A DNA stretch of 64,000 nucleotides from positions 62,001-126,000 of the forward strand of contig CANQBO010000001.1 in assembly GCA_947589475.1 (NCBI GenBank), in the 5' to 3' direction. The translations under genes and the position numbers were made by a program. Below, one piece after another: positions 18,834-27,319 of the stretch; position 1 is the stretch's first letter; each line of letters opens with the position of its first letter. The notes below the pieces were generated by a model. It worked only from the letters and a program-made list of their open reading frames with translations, had not been told where the DNA came from and searched no databases. This stretch comes from an uncultured Clostridia bacterium (GTDB lineage: Bacteria; Bacillota; Clostridia; Christensenellales; CAG-917).

Positions 18834-19361
18834 ATGGAAAAAGGAACTAAAATGGCTAACCGATATGGTCTTGATTTCACATTGACTAAAATCGGTGAGC
18901 TGGAAGCAACTCCTATAAAGATTGATTTTTGCAACAGCGTGGCAATAGAGATGAACGGTGAAATCACTTGGGCAACAGGTGGGCAAGGACATGTGAATAG
19001 AGTTGCATTTAAGGATCCCTTGACGGGAACCATTACTGCATCGACCCAACTTGTCAATATGGAAGTTCTGGCATTGTTAGCAGACCAGGATGTGTCTAAG
19101 GTTACGGATACTGTTTCGTTCAAGAATGATCCATTCGTTGCTTCGAACTATTACAAGCTTGAGGGTACGACCGTTTGGAAGGATGAACAGGGCAAGTGCT
19201 ATTTAGAGACGATTACCGCGCACAAGGTATTTGTGAGACCGAACTACAGTGTTACGCATGACGGCTCTGGCGACCCCGTGAGCTTGGATTTAGTCTTTGA
19301 GATGTCAGAAGCGGAAGATGGCAACTTCTTCGATATTAAGCTTGCTGATAAAGAAGAGTAA
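18834..19361 (+). CDS. Major tail (tube) protein
   Basis: A 175-residue beta-rich protein with the usual length and position of siphophage tail-tube proteins, just before the tail chaperone and tape measure. It has well-spaced beta strands, a ITWATGGQGHVNRVAFKDP loop and an acidic ending. Codon use is richer in GC than adjacent genes, like the capsid gene, fitting high expression. A hairpin follows the stop, also typical of an abundant structural gene. AGGAGAAAA precedes ATG. Confidence 0.75.
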   Translation: MEKGTKMANRYGLDFTLTKIGELEATPIKIDFCNSVAIEMNGEITWATGGQGHVNRVAFKDPLTGTITASTQLVNMEVLALLADQDVSKVTDTVSFKNDPFVASNYYKLEGTTVWKDEQGKCYLETITAHKVFVRPNYSVTHDGSGDPVSLDLVFEMSEAEDGNFFDIKLADKEE

Positions 19362-19370
19362 TTTTTGAAG

Positions 19371-19397
19371 GCGAGCTGCTAAATTATGGCAGCTCGC
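19371..19397 (+). terminator. Hairpin after the tail tube gene
   Basis: Perfect nine-base arms GCGAGCTGC and GCAGCTCGC with a 9-base loop, followed by TATTT. It may cause partial termination or stabilise the upstream tail-tube mRNA. It ends 14 bases before the next ATG. Confidence 0.6.
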
Positions 19398-19410
19398 TAT
19401 TTAACTTACG

Positions 19411-19854
19411 ATGAATAGTAAATTTAACGTCAGTGCCGACAAGACAAAGCGCACATATGATGGCATCATTTTCGATAGTGCGGCAGAGATGAGATATTAT
19501 AAGGATGTTATATTGCCTGGTATGCAGAATGGTAGCATTGTATCTTACGAGAGACAAAAGAAATATATCTTGCAACCCGATTTTATCAAAGATGGCAAAA
19601 AGATACAACCGATTGTCTACAAAGCAGATTTTACCATTCAATACACAGATGGGCGCGAACAGGTTATAGACATTAAAGGATGTGCAGACCCGCAAGCTAA
19701 GATAAAAAGGAAAATGTTTTGGTATGTATATCCCAACATAGATTACATATGGATGTCATATTCAAAAATTGACGGTGGTTGGGTTTTATACGAAACCGCA
19801 CAGGAAGGGCGAAAGCTCAGAAAACAGAAAGCAAAGGAAATAGAGGAAAAATAA
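19411..19854 (+). CDS. DUF1064-type endonuclease
   Basis: A 147-residue protein with the DUF1064 plan: TYDGIIFDSAAEMRYY near the N-terminus, then YKADFTIQY and VIDIKG, which form a PD-(D/E)xK-like nuclease centre (Asp of ADF, Asp and Lys of DIK). Family members in phages are Holliday-junction or general endonucleases, usually found with replication genes. Here the gene sits between tail tube and tail chaperone with no visible Shine-Dalgarno and a hairpin just upstream, so it may have been inserted as a moron. Confidence 0.8.
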   Translation: MNSKFNVSADKTKRTYDGIIFDSAAEMRYYKDVILPGMQNGSIVSYERQKKYILQPDFIKDGKKIQPIVYKADFTIQYTDGREQVIDIKGCADPQAKIKRKMFWYVYPNIDYIWMSYSKIDGGWVLYETAQEGRKLRKQKAKEIEEK

Positions 19855-19856
19855 TA

Positions 19857-20453
19857 ATGGAAAAGGAAAAGGTTTTAGAAATTTTAGAAGGTATCAAAAA
19901 GAATGATGAGTATTCTCTCACGTACACATTTAACGGAGTTGATTTGGTAGTGAAGGTTACACCGTTTATAACTTACTCAAGGCGTTTGAGCCTCATCAAT
20001 GATATAGCGAACTTCGTATTTGAAGATACTGACGAGGGAACAAAATATACACCTGAATTTTATGAGTTAGCCGTGCGTATGCATACGATAGCTTACTTTA
20101 CGGATTTAGAGATATTTGCTTACCCGATGGATAAGGTTTGTGATATTTTATTCCACACCACGCTCTTTAATGACGTTTACCGTTTGATTGCTGATTATAC
20201 GGGCGATATTTGGTTGGCAGTAAACGAATTGATTTCAACCAAGAAAGAGCTGTTAAAGAGTGCCGCGAATAGTATGACAGGACAACTCGGAAAGATTCTT
20301 CAAAAACTCACACAAGGTATGGGAGATATGACACCTGAAGATATGATGAAAATCATAGAGAAGTTTCAATCCTTAAATTTACCTACAGATATTACGCAAG
20401 ACGGATTAGTTAAGGCGATCTTGAAACAAAATAATGCAGAAAATAAAAAATAA
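19857..20453 (+). CDS. Tail assembly chaperone, putative
   Basis: A 198-residue mainly helical protein beginning at ATG 19857 behind GAGGAAAA; a longer in-frame start at 19779 would run through the preceding gene and is less likely. Position between tail tube and tape measure and the two-part layout (beta N-terminus, helical body, flexible GQLGKILQKL end) fit tail chaperones that coat the tape measure. A programmed frameshift product, common in this family, is not evident: the -1 frame after the terminal A-run gives only about 14 codons. Confidence 0.6.
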   Translation: MEKEKVLEILEGIKKNDEYSLTYTFNGVDLVVKVTPFITYSRRLSLINDIANFVFEDTDEGTKYTPEFYELAVRMHTIAYFTDLEIFAYPMDKVCDILFHTTLFNDVYRLIADYTGDIWLAVNELISTKKELLKSAANSMTGQLGKILQKLTQGMGDMTPEDMMKIIEKFQSLNLPTDITQDGLVKAILKQNNAENKK

Positions 20454-20461
20454 ACGATATG

Positions 20462-20491
20462 CTCCTCTCTATGGGAGTATGTCGAGAGGAG
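20462..20491 (+). promoter_or_regulatory. Shine-Dalgarno-sequestering hairpin
   Basis: CTCCTCTC (20462-20469) pairs perfectly with GAGAGGAG (20484-20491), which is the ribosome site of the gene starting at 20498. The structure would dampen its translation unless opened. Confidence 0.6.
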
Positions 20492-20497
20492 TAGAAT

Positions 20498-20827
20498 ATG
20501 CCAGCTTGGTTACAAATAATAAGCCTTATTCTTTCCATCATCATAAGTGCAACGACAGTCTTGGCATTGTTATGCAAGCCGTTTAGAAAAATATTACTCA
20601 ATAAACAACACGAGGAACAACTTATTGAAGACAGGAAGGAAACAGATAAATGCTTGCTGAGAAACAGTATTACAACGGTCTATTACAAATATCAGAAAGA
20701 TGCAGAAATGCCTCAATATGAATATGAGAATGTAGAACGGTTATACAAGCAATACAAAAAGTTAGGCGGCAACTCGTTTGTTGATAAGATATGGAATGAA
20801 ATCCAGGAATGGAGAATTTTTCAATAA
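20498..20827 (+). CDS. Small membrane protein, holin-like type
   Basis: A 109-residue protein with one N-terminal membrane segment (WLQIISLILSIIISATTVLAL) followed by a basic, charged cytoplasmic part ending with the YKQYKKLGGNSFVDKI motif. Proteins with this plan (one TM, basic stretch, YxxYxxLGGN ending) are frequent in Clostridia phages and often labelled hypothetical or holin-like. Its place between tail chaperone and tape measure is unusual for a holin. The ribosome site is hidden in a hairpin, consistent with limited expression. Confidence 0.65.
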   Translation: MPAWLQIISLILSIIISATTVLALLCKPFRKILLNKQHEEQLIEDRKETDKCLLRNSITTVYYKYQKDAEMPQYEYENVERLYKQYKKLGGNSFVDKIWNEIQEWRIFQ

Positions 20828-21143
20828 AATAACAATTTGATATAGACGACCGATATTTGATCGGCGGTCTGATATATATATGGGTATCATTACAATGATA
20901 CCTCTGTGCCACAAATGGTACGTGTTATGATTATGCGTGGTCATAGCCACCTCAAGCCCGGTGCGTTATGCGCTCGGCTTGAGTTTTAAGTGGTATGGGA
21001 ATATGAGGTAACAATATTAGACCTCCCGCAATTAGGCTCCTGCTACGGCAGGAGCTATTCATTAGTGGCAAATATAGTATCAAAAATAGATAGGACTCTA
21101 TTGAGATTATATATAAATAAACAAAAAAGAAAGGGGGATAGAA
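20828..21143 (+). ncRNA. Noncoding block with six consecutive hairpins
   Basis: No convincing gene in these 316 bases. Stems seen: AGAC/CCGAT with ATCGG/GTCT (20844-20870); GGTATCATT/AATGATACC with a 2-base loop (20883-20902); GTGCCA/TGGTAC with wobble (about 20906-20921); GTGG/CCAC (about 20938-20951); CTCAAGCC/GGCTTGAG (20951-20983); GCTCCTGC/GCAGGAGC closed by a TACG tetraloop (21036-21055). The density of stable stems suggests a structured RNA or several regulatory elements. The ncRNA label is inference. Confidence 0.45.
20951..20983 (+). repeat. Copy 2 of the conserved phage hairpin
   Basis: Same arms as 15212-15245 (CTCAAGCC / GGCTTGAG, with 11 identical bases on each side) but a different loop containing an inner GCG/CGC pair. 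Retained arms with a changed loop argue for a selected RNA structure. Confidence 0.7.
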
Positions 21144-21662
21144 ATGATTTCACAGAGTACGCTCACACGTCTTTTGAAGGAATATGCCAATTCTCCTGAT
21201 GGTAAAAAATATTTAAAGAATAAGTATGGCATTATTTATGACGAAAAATTCACGAACAAGTACAAGCGTTCGTGTGCGGAAAAACTCAAGGAAATTTTAC
21301 TGAGACATATCACAACTCTTATAGATTCGATTACGGCAGACGACATTATAGTAGGTGACCTTTATATAACAGCAGACAATAAAACTGCAATAAATCTTAC
21401 GTTTAGGGACGGGTCTTTGCATAGGGAATCTTTGCGACCGGATTTATATCCAGAAGGATTAGAGAATATTGTTCTTCTATTCAAAGAGGGTTATACCGCG
21501 TCAAATTCGCTGCACGGTACTTGGCTACACAACGGGATGGAACTTGAGGTGTGGTCTAAGGTGCATAGGGATTCGAGTGAATTTTTGAACGAAGCCATAA
21601 ATGAATTTAATACACAAATGGGTGGCAAGGCAGTTGCGACTTTGAAAAATAAATATGAATAA
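21144..21662 (+). CDS. Unidentified protein upstream of tape measure
   Basis: A 172-residue soluble protein with a strong AAAGGGGG ribosome site 8 bases upstream. The first part is helical and basic (LTRLLKEYANSPDGKKYLKNKYG). The centre has alternating beta segments (DLYITADNKTAINLTFRDG) followed by LYPEGLENIVLLFKEGY and HGTWLHNGMELEVWS. I do not recognise it. It precedes the tape measure gene and could be a tail assembly factor. Confidence 0.6.
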   Translation: MISQSTLTRLLKEYANSPDGKKYLKNKYGIIYDEKFTNKYKRSCAEKLKEILLRHITTLIDSITADDIIVGDLYITADNKTAINLTFRDGSLHRESLRPDLYPEGLENIVLLFKEGYTASNSLHGTWLHNGMELEVWSKVHRDSSEFLNEAINEFNTQMGGKAVATLKNKYE

Positions 21663-21718
21663 CAGACATTACATCGCAAATGCGATTTCAGATAAAAAAA
21701 TAACACAAGGAGGGATAT

Positions 21719-24700
21719 ATGCCTAGTGATAATGATTTTGTTGGTATAGTCTTTGGTGTAGAAGGCGCGTTTAACGGCGGTGCCTCTTACAACAAGATAA
21801 AACAACAATTACACGATATAATAAATGCTTTCGGCGAAGATGAATTCAAAGTTAAGCTGAGCATTGATAAAGAACATTTTAAGAAGCAAATTGAGCAATT
21901 AGCCAACGACATCAAGAACGAACTAGGCATTAACCTCAAAGATATTGGCGGAGTCGGCGGCAAAGGCGGAAAGGGCGGCGGCAGTGGGGAAGCTAAGAAA
22001 CAATCTCAAGCATATTTAGATGCAGCAAAAGCATTAAATGAATGGGAAAAGGCGACCAAGAGAGTAGTAAGGTATTCTAACAGAAGCACCGAACAATGGA
22101 AAGCCGAAGCTAAGGCTGCGTCAGATTTAAAGAAACACTTTTTAGAATTATCCAAAGCAGAGGGATTAACCGACGACGAAAAAGCACAACTGAGTGCTGC
22201 AAAAGACACACCAAAAGAAACTTTTGCCGATATAAATACACCAGTCAAGGCAGATGCGTTTACTAAACTGTCAGTAGGTGCATCAAAAGCTAAGGGCGCA
22301 GTAGAACAATTAGGGCAACAATATGCTGATGTAATTAAACATACACAAGCAGGCTCAACAGCGTTTGAAGAACTGCAGAGAGCGTATCAAGAGTACGAGG
22401 CGGCAATAAACAGCGGTAACTTACCAAGAGCGCAAGAAGCACAACGGGCATATGTTCAACAACTCGGCGCAACACGCGCAGAATTATCTAAACAACAAGT
22501 AGAGTATGACAACACTTTTACAAAGATAAGAGAAACGTTTAGTAGTAAGCTCGTCCAAAGATTTGCTTATGCCGTCATTGGCTTTTTAACCAAAGCTCTC
22601 AAAGAGGTATATGACAACGTTGTCAAAATAGATACAGCAATGACGCAGTTACGTATAGTGACTAACGCCAGCGAAAAAGAAATGGAGAGATACGCTGACG
22701 TCGCCGAAGATGCCGCTCAAAGAGTCGGAGCTTCCGTGGTAGACATCGCCGCATCTACAACAGTATTCGCAAGGCTTGGTTATAGTTTAGATGACGCAGC
22801 TACACTCGCGGAAAAGGCTTCAATATACAGTAAGGTTGCAGCTGTTGACATCAATGACGCAACACAAAACATTACGGCAACTATAAAGGCTTTCGGTGTT
22901 AGTGCAAATGGGCTTGAAGATGTTTTAGATCAGTTTGTGTGGGTTGGCAACAACTTCGCAATTAGCTCTGCGGAAATTGGTGAAGGTATGAATAACGCCG
23001 CATCAAGTTTAGCAGCGAATGGTAATACACTCCAACAAGCCATAGGTATCTTGACCGCGGCAAACGTCACAGCGCAAAACGCAAGCAGGTCATCCACCGC
23101 CGTCAGAACTATTGCGGCGAGGTTGGCAAGAAGCTCTATGGAGCTAGAAGATCTCGGCGATGAAGGTATGGATTCTGAAACGTACGCGAGATTAGAAAAG
23201 CAAATGAGAGCCGTCGGAGTGTCTATCACCGACGCTAACGGCGAACTCCGCTCCACATATGATATTTTGCAAGATTTGTCTGGCGAGTGGGAAAACTTAT
23301 CCACTACTGAAAGAGCTGCCATCGCTGAAATGATGGCTGGTACAAGACAGCAAAATATATTCTACAGCATAATGCAGAACTGGAAAGACGCTGAGGCGAT
23401 TGTTCAAAATGCCTCGATGGGTATAGGCAGTTTGCAAGCGGCGCAAGAGAAGTATCTTGACTCGATTGAGGGACGCACCGCCCAGCTTAAGGCGGCATGG
23501 GAAGGTTTCTCACAAACAATTTTAAGTAGTGATTTAGTTAAAGTTATTATGCAAACTCTAACTTGGATTGTTAGGGCATTAGATACAGTAGTCGAACACG
23601 TTGGTGGATTGCCGGTGTTACTTACCACGGTTGGTGCCATTATAATGGTACTACTGCCTAAATTGATTCAATACCTACAAAGTTTAAAAGCTAATATACA
23701 GCAGATTCAAAAGACGGGTATAATTATGTTTGTCACTACTTTAACTACCGTGGTGTTTGGATTATTAAATACTATCGGCGGGGAAGGTGGGCAAATTGCT
23801 ACAATAGTTATAGGTACCGTCATTGCTATTGTAGCCGCAGTTTTAGCCGGGATAAAAGCTGTTGAAACAGGCATTATGTCTAACGGTATATTGGCTGCGA
23901 TTTCCCTTATTTTGTCTTTGATAATTGCGATTGGTACTGCTATTGCCAAGTTGGTCAAAAAGAATAAAAATCAACTTAAAGACGCATATGACGAGTCTTT
24001 GAAAAATTTGCAAGATACCCGTAAAGAAATTGCCAACTTAGAAGATCAGTTAGACGAAATTAACAAAAGAATAAAAGAGATAAATAACCAAGGCGGCTTA
24101 ACGTTAACTGACGCGAATGAACTGAAGAATCTCGAACAGCAACGTATGGCTATCGAAAGGCAGTTGCAAACCCAAAAAGAAATGGAGAAGGAGCAACAGC
24201 GAGAGTTTAGTAAGAATATGATTAACTCGTTCGGGTCTAAACGTGCTGAGTCTATATACACCGCTTATGAAGGTTATCACGGTGAGTGGTGGGAACATCT
24301 CTTGGCATTTATGTTCACTCCTCTCGGGATAGGTTTAGCCGGGACATTGGGCGCACAGGCAGATGGAAGAAGAGATTTTGGTGTTGGCGATATTCTCGAG
24401 CAATGGGAAACAGCGACCGATGAAATGAAAGAGGCGGCAGCCTCACAAATGCAAGAGCTTTATAGTGTATTAGCCCCCGAAGGTGAGTTGCCCGAATATT
24501 ATTTCCCTGACCTTGACGGACAGCTGGAAGATTGGCAGCGTGAAAGCAATGCTGTATTAGATGATTTCTACGATTTACAAGACAAGTGGCTGAAAGGGCA
24601 AGGAGAATTTGATACTTTATTTACTACTGTTTGGAGTAGGGGTAAATATGCTGATGCAATCTCAAAACTCAAAGAGATAGCCGACGGAAAAGAATTTACA

Positions 24701-26479
24701 GATGCGGCTTTTGACAAAGAACTTCAAGATGCGATAGCAAATAACACCGATGGTATAAAAACATTCTTAGAGTACTTAGAGGAACTCGAATTATTTTCGT
24801 TCGATAACCTAGACCAATTAAAATGGCAACTCTTAGGAATTGACGCCGCATTTGCACAATCCATTGAAGCAAAATCACTTATAAGCATTTTTGAGGAGCT
24901 TGAAGGTTCTTATAATGCTCTGGTAGATGCGATGGACGAGATGAATGAGCGAGGATACTTAAGTGCCGAGACTGTTAAATCTTTGTGTAATGAATATCCC
25001 GAACTTAACAAGTATCTAGTACAAACAGCTGAAGGGTATAAGCTAGCAGAGAATGCATTACAAGATTTTCTCACAGCTCATCAACAGGAATATACGACGG
25101 ACCTTATCAATGCCACAGCGGCTTATAATAAGAAACTCACCGAATATGATGAGAAGGTCAGCGGGGGAAGCGTAACTCAAGAGGACTATCAAGAATTAGA
25201 AAAGCAAAAAGCTATATTAGAAACAGCCATTGAAAACGCAGATAAATTTCTCGCAGTTAAAGAGACCTTAGAGCGCACACAATTAGTTGATACATACACC
25301 GATATACTAGAGAAGCAAAATGAAGCGCTAGAGAAGCAAAGGGATGAATATGAGGCTCTTTGTGGTTTGCGTAAAGATTTGTTGTCTACATATCAAGAGG
25401 AATTAGATTATCAAAAGGAGCTTAATAAAAAGCAGCAGAATGTAGCTGATCTTAGAGCACAACTTGCACTTGCTCAGCTTGATAATTCCGCCTCAGGTCA
25501 AGCTCGTGCTAGAGAGTTGGAGTCTCAATTGAATGAAGCAGAAGATGAACTAGATGAATACACTCTTGACCATGCAATTGAAGATATTCAAGCATCAATT
25601 GATAGTGAAATGGATGAATATAAAAACTTCATCCAAACCAAGCTTGATGAAATCAAGACAGCAATCGAGAATATTAAGTTGCTTACTAATGATGATATTC
25701 GTGGCAAAATAGAGAGTAATGGCGAAAACTCGCCCCCTACAAGTACTGGGGGTGAGTCATTTAACTCAGGATATAAAAGCGCTGTTGAGGCGGCGGGGCA
25801 GTCAAGAGAGCAGCCGAGTACCCCATCACAGGGACACGGAACCGATACGCAAAATATAGATTGGAACAAAATTAGTGTGAAATCAAAGTTCGGGGATAGT
25901 TATGCACTTGGACAAAATATTGTTGTAACTTATGGCGGGAAAGAATATGAAGTTGAGTGCGAAAGATACGCTAATAGCAAGGAGCGTCAGCACGCTAAAA
26001 ACATACCAGAGGGGCAAGTAGGACTTGTTGGTAGTTCAATGTTTTTGCGTAAAAAGATTGCAGGACTTTACTATAATATAAAACTTGGGAAGACGGAAAA
26101 TGGAAACGCCGCAAATTATGGCACTCTATACCAGTTATTAGCTTCCCACGGCAAGACATATCATACTGGTGGGTTTGTAGGCGACTATATATCACTACGT
26201 AATAATGAGGAGTTTGCAAAACTGTTAAAGGGTGAATTTGTGAGCACTCCGAGACAAATGGATGACTTCATGCGAAAGACCTTACCCACTATGATGGCGA
26301 GAGCTGTGGGAAACAGTGCGACAATAAATAACAACTCTCCGCTAGTAGAAATAAAATGCGGAAGCGTTGATAACGATACATTGCCCAAGCTCAAAACCCT
26401 CGTGGACGAGGCTGTCAAAAAAATAGAAGAAGATATGGATAGCGCTCTCCATAGAGTAGGGTATAAGAAAAAGTTTTAA
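21719..26479 (+). CDS. Tape measure protein
   Basis: The longest tail gene, 1586 residues, setting tail length. A glycine-rich hinge (GGVGGKGGKGGGSGE, about 80-94) follows the N-terminus. Residues about 290-600 match the TP901-type tape-measure core (alternating Ala-rich helices, a STVFARLGYSLDDA-type segment and RQQNIFYSIMQNW). A cluster of membrane segments lies at about 625-750 and could form the DNA channel in the host membrane. Long coiled coils follow (about 755-830 and 1100-1330). The C-terminus has GGFVGDY and a helical end. GGAGG lies 6 bases before ATG. Confidence 0.92.
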   Translation: MPSDNDFVGIVFGVEGAFNGGASYNKIKQQLHDIINAFGEDEFKVKLSIDKEHFKKQIEQLANDIKNELGINLKDIGGVGGKGGKGGGSGEAKKQSQAYLDAAKALNEWEKATKRVVRYSNRSTEQWKAEAKAASDLKKHFLELSKAEGLTDDEKAQLSAAKDTPKETFADINTPVKADAFTKLSVGASKAKGAVEQLGQQYADVIKHTQAGSTAFEELQRAYQEYEAAINSGNLPRAQEAQRAYVQQLGATRAELSKQQVEYDNTFTKIRETFSSKLVQRFAYAVIGFLTKALKEVYDNVVKIDTAMTQLRIVTNASEKEMERYADVAEDAAQRVGASVVDIAASTTVFARLGYSLDDAATLAEKASIYSKVAAVDINDATQNITATIKAFGVSANGLEDVLDQFVWVGNNFAISSAEIGEGMNNAASSLAANGNTLQQAIGILTAANVTAQNASRSSTAVRTIAARLARSSMELEDLGDEGMDSETYARLEKQMRAVGVSITDANGELRSTYDILQDLSGEWENLSTTERAAIAEMMAGTRQQNIFYSIMQNWKDAEAIVQNASMGIGSLQAAQEKYLDSIEGRTAQLKAAWEGFSQTILSSDLVKVIMQTLTWIVRALDTVVEHVGGLPVLLTTVGAIIMVLLPKLIQYLQSLKANIQQIQKTGIIMFVTTLTTVVFGLLNTIGGEGGQIATIVIGTVIAIVAAVLAGIKAVETGIMSNGILAAISLILSLIIAIGTAIAKLVKKNKNQLKDAYDESLKNLQDTRKEIANLEDQLDEINKRIKEINNQGGLTLTDANELKNLEQQRMAIERQLQTQKEMEKEQQREFSKNMINSFGSKRAESIYTAYEGYHGEWWEHLLAFMFTPLGIGLAGTLGAQADGRRDFGVGDILEQWETATDEMKEAAASQMQELYSVLAPEGELPEYYFPDLDGQLEDWQRESNAVLDDFYDLQDKWLKGQGEFDTLFTTVWSRGKYADAISKLKEIADGKEFTDAAFDKELQDAIANNTDGIKTFLEYLEELELFSFDNLDQLKWQLLGIDAAFAQSIEAKSLISIFEELEGSYNALVDAMDEMNERGYLSAETVKSLCNEYPELNKYLVQTAEGYKLAENALQDFLTAHQQEYTTDLINATAAYNKKLTEYDEKVSGGSVTQEDYQELEKQKAILETAIENADKFLAVKETLERTQLVDTYTDILEKQNEALEKQRDEYEALCGLRKDLLSTYQEELDYQKELNKKQQNVADLRAQLALAQLDNSASGQARARELESQLNEAEDELDEYTLDHAIEDIQASIDSEMDEYKNFIQTKLDEIKTAIENIKLLTNDDIRGKIESNGENSPPTSTGGESFNSGYKSAVEAAGQSREQPSTPSQGHGTDTQNIDWNKISVKSKFGDSYALGQNIVVTYGGKEYEVECERYANSKERQHAKNIPEGQVGLVGSSMFLRKKIAGLYYNIKLGKTENGNAANYGTLYQLLASHGKTYHTGGFVGDYISLRNNEEFAKLLKGEFVSTPRQMDDFMRKTLPTMMARAVGNSATINNNSPLVEIKCGSVDNDTLPKLKTLVDEAVKKIEEDMDSALHRVGYKKKF

Positions 26480-26483
26480 GATA

Positions 26484-26505
26484 GGGCAGGCTGTTAAGTC
26501 TGCCC
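26484..26505 (+). terminator. Hairpin after tape measure gene
   Basis: GGGCAG and CTGCCC arms with a 10-base loop in the 46-base gap before the distal tail gene. No T-run, so weak termination or mRNA processing at most. Confidence 0.4.
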
Positions 26506-26525
26506 CATTCTAACTAGGAGGATGA

Positions 26526-27302
26526 ATGTTTACAGCAACAGAGTTTATATATGACGGTATACACTCTGGAACCTATGGATTAGAAATATCAGGGTTTGAT
26601 GACAGCGCGATGGAAGAGGCTCCTTATGTTGCGCAAACAATCAACACAACTAAGGCGGCAAAATCTAATAAGTTTTTTTATTTGGACGCAAGTTTAGATA
26701 GTCCGCCAACTTATGAGTTTAGCGTTGTAAGCAGAGTGCCGATTCATAAAACCACACTACGCGATATTTTGAAATGGTTTGACCCGCAAAAAGGGTTCAG
26801 AGAGTTAACAATTTTACAACCGTCCTATGACGATGCTATATATAAATGCATTTTTTCGGTTACAAGTATCATATATCATTGTGGCTATTGTGTTGGATTA
26901 AATGTTTCAGCGACATTTGATTCTCCTTATCAATATGGCACACCGATAAAGACAACAATAACGTGTGATGGAACCGTAAAAATTATTTCAATTTTTAATA
27001 ACTCCGATAATATCAATGAGTACGTATATCCACAAGTCGAGTTTACAACCACCGACGGTACGATTACCATTATAAACACATCGGACAATGAAACACGGGA
27101 GTTCAAATTTGAGGGACTCAATCATAATGCGACATACAAAGTGGATAATGAGTTAAAAGAAATCACTGGTGAAGGTAGTAATTTACTATCAAAATTCTCT
27201 AAAAAGTGGTTAAGATTGCGCAAAGGAGAAAATAAATTAAAAATAACTCTTAATGGCACTATAACTATTATTTGTCCACAATATATAAAAATAAGTTTTT
27301 AA
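26526..27302 (+). CDS. Distal tail protein (Dit)
   Basis: A 258-residue protein right after the tape measure gene. The N-terminal half (residues 1-140) has the strand pattern and the motif order of Dit: FTATEFIYDGIHSGTYGLEI at the start, then RDILKWFDPQKGFRELTI. The second half is a beta-sandwich domain. Six copies would join tail tube to baseplate. The next gene encodes the tail-associated protein, as expected. Confidence 0.8.
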   Translation: MFTATEFIYDGIHSGTYGLEISGFDDSAMEEAPYVAQTINTTKAAKSNKFFYLDASLDSPPTYEFSVVSRVPIHKTTLRDILKWFDPQKGFRELTILQPSYDDAIYKCIFSVTSIIYHCGYCVGLNVSATFDSPYQYGTPIKTTITCDGTVKIISIFNNSDNINEYVYPQVEFTTTDGTITIINTSDNETREFKFEGLNHNATYKVDNELKEITGEGSNLLSKFSKKWLRLRKGENKLKITLNGTITIICPQYIKISF

Positions 27303-27319
27303 TATAAAGGGAGGTAAAT

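Noticed and set aside
20430..20500. Programmed -1 frameshift in the tail chaperone
   Set aside because: The A-run before the stop and the following hairpin look suggestive, but the heptamer is not a proper slippery site and the -1 frame ends after about 14 codons; the hairpin is better explained as masking the next ribosome site.
20990..21199. 69-codon frame in the noncoding block
   Set aside because: It overlaps the next gene, has no Shine-Dalgarno, and spans the strong tetraloop hairpin; not convincing as a gene.
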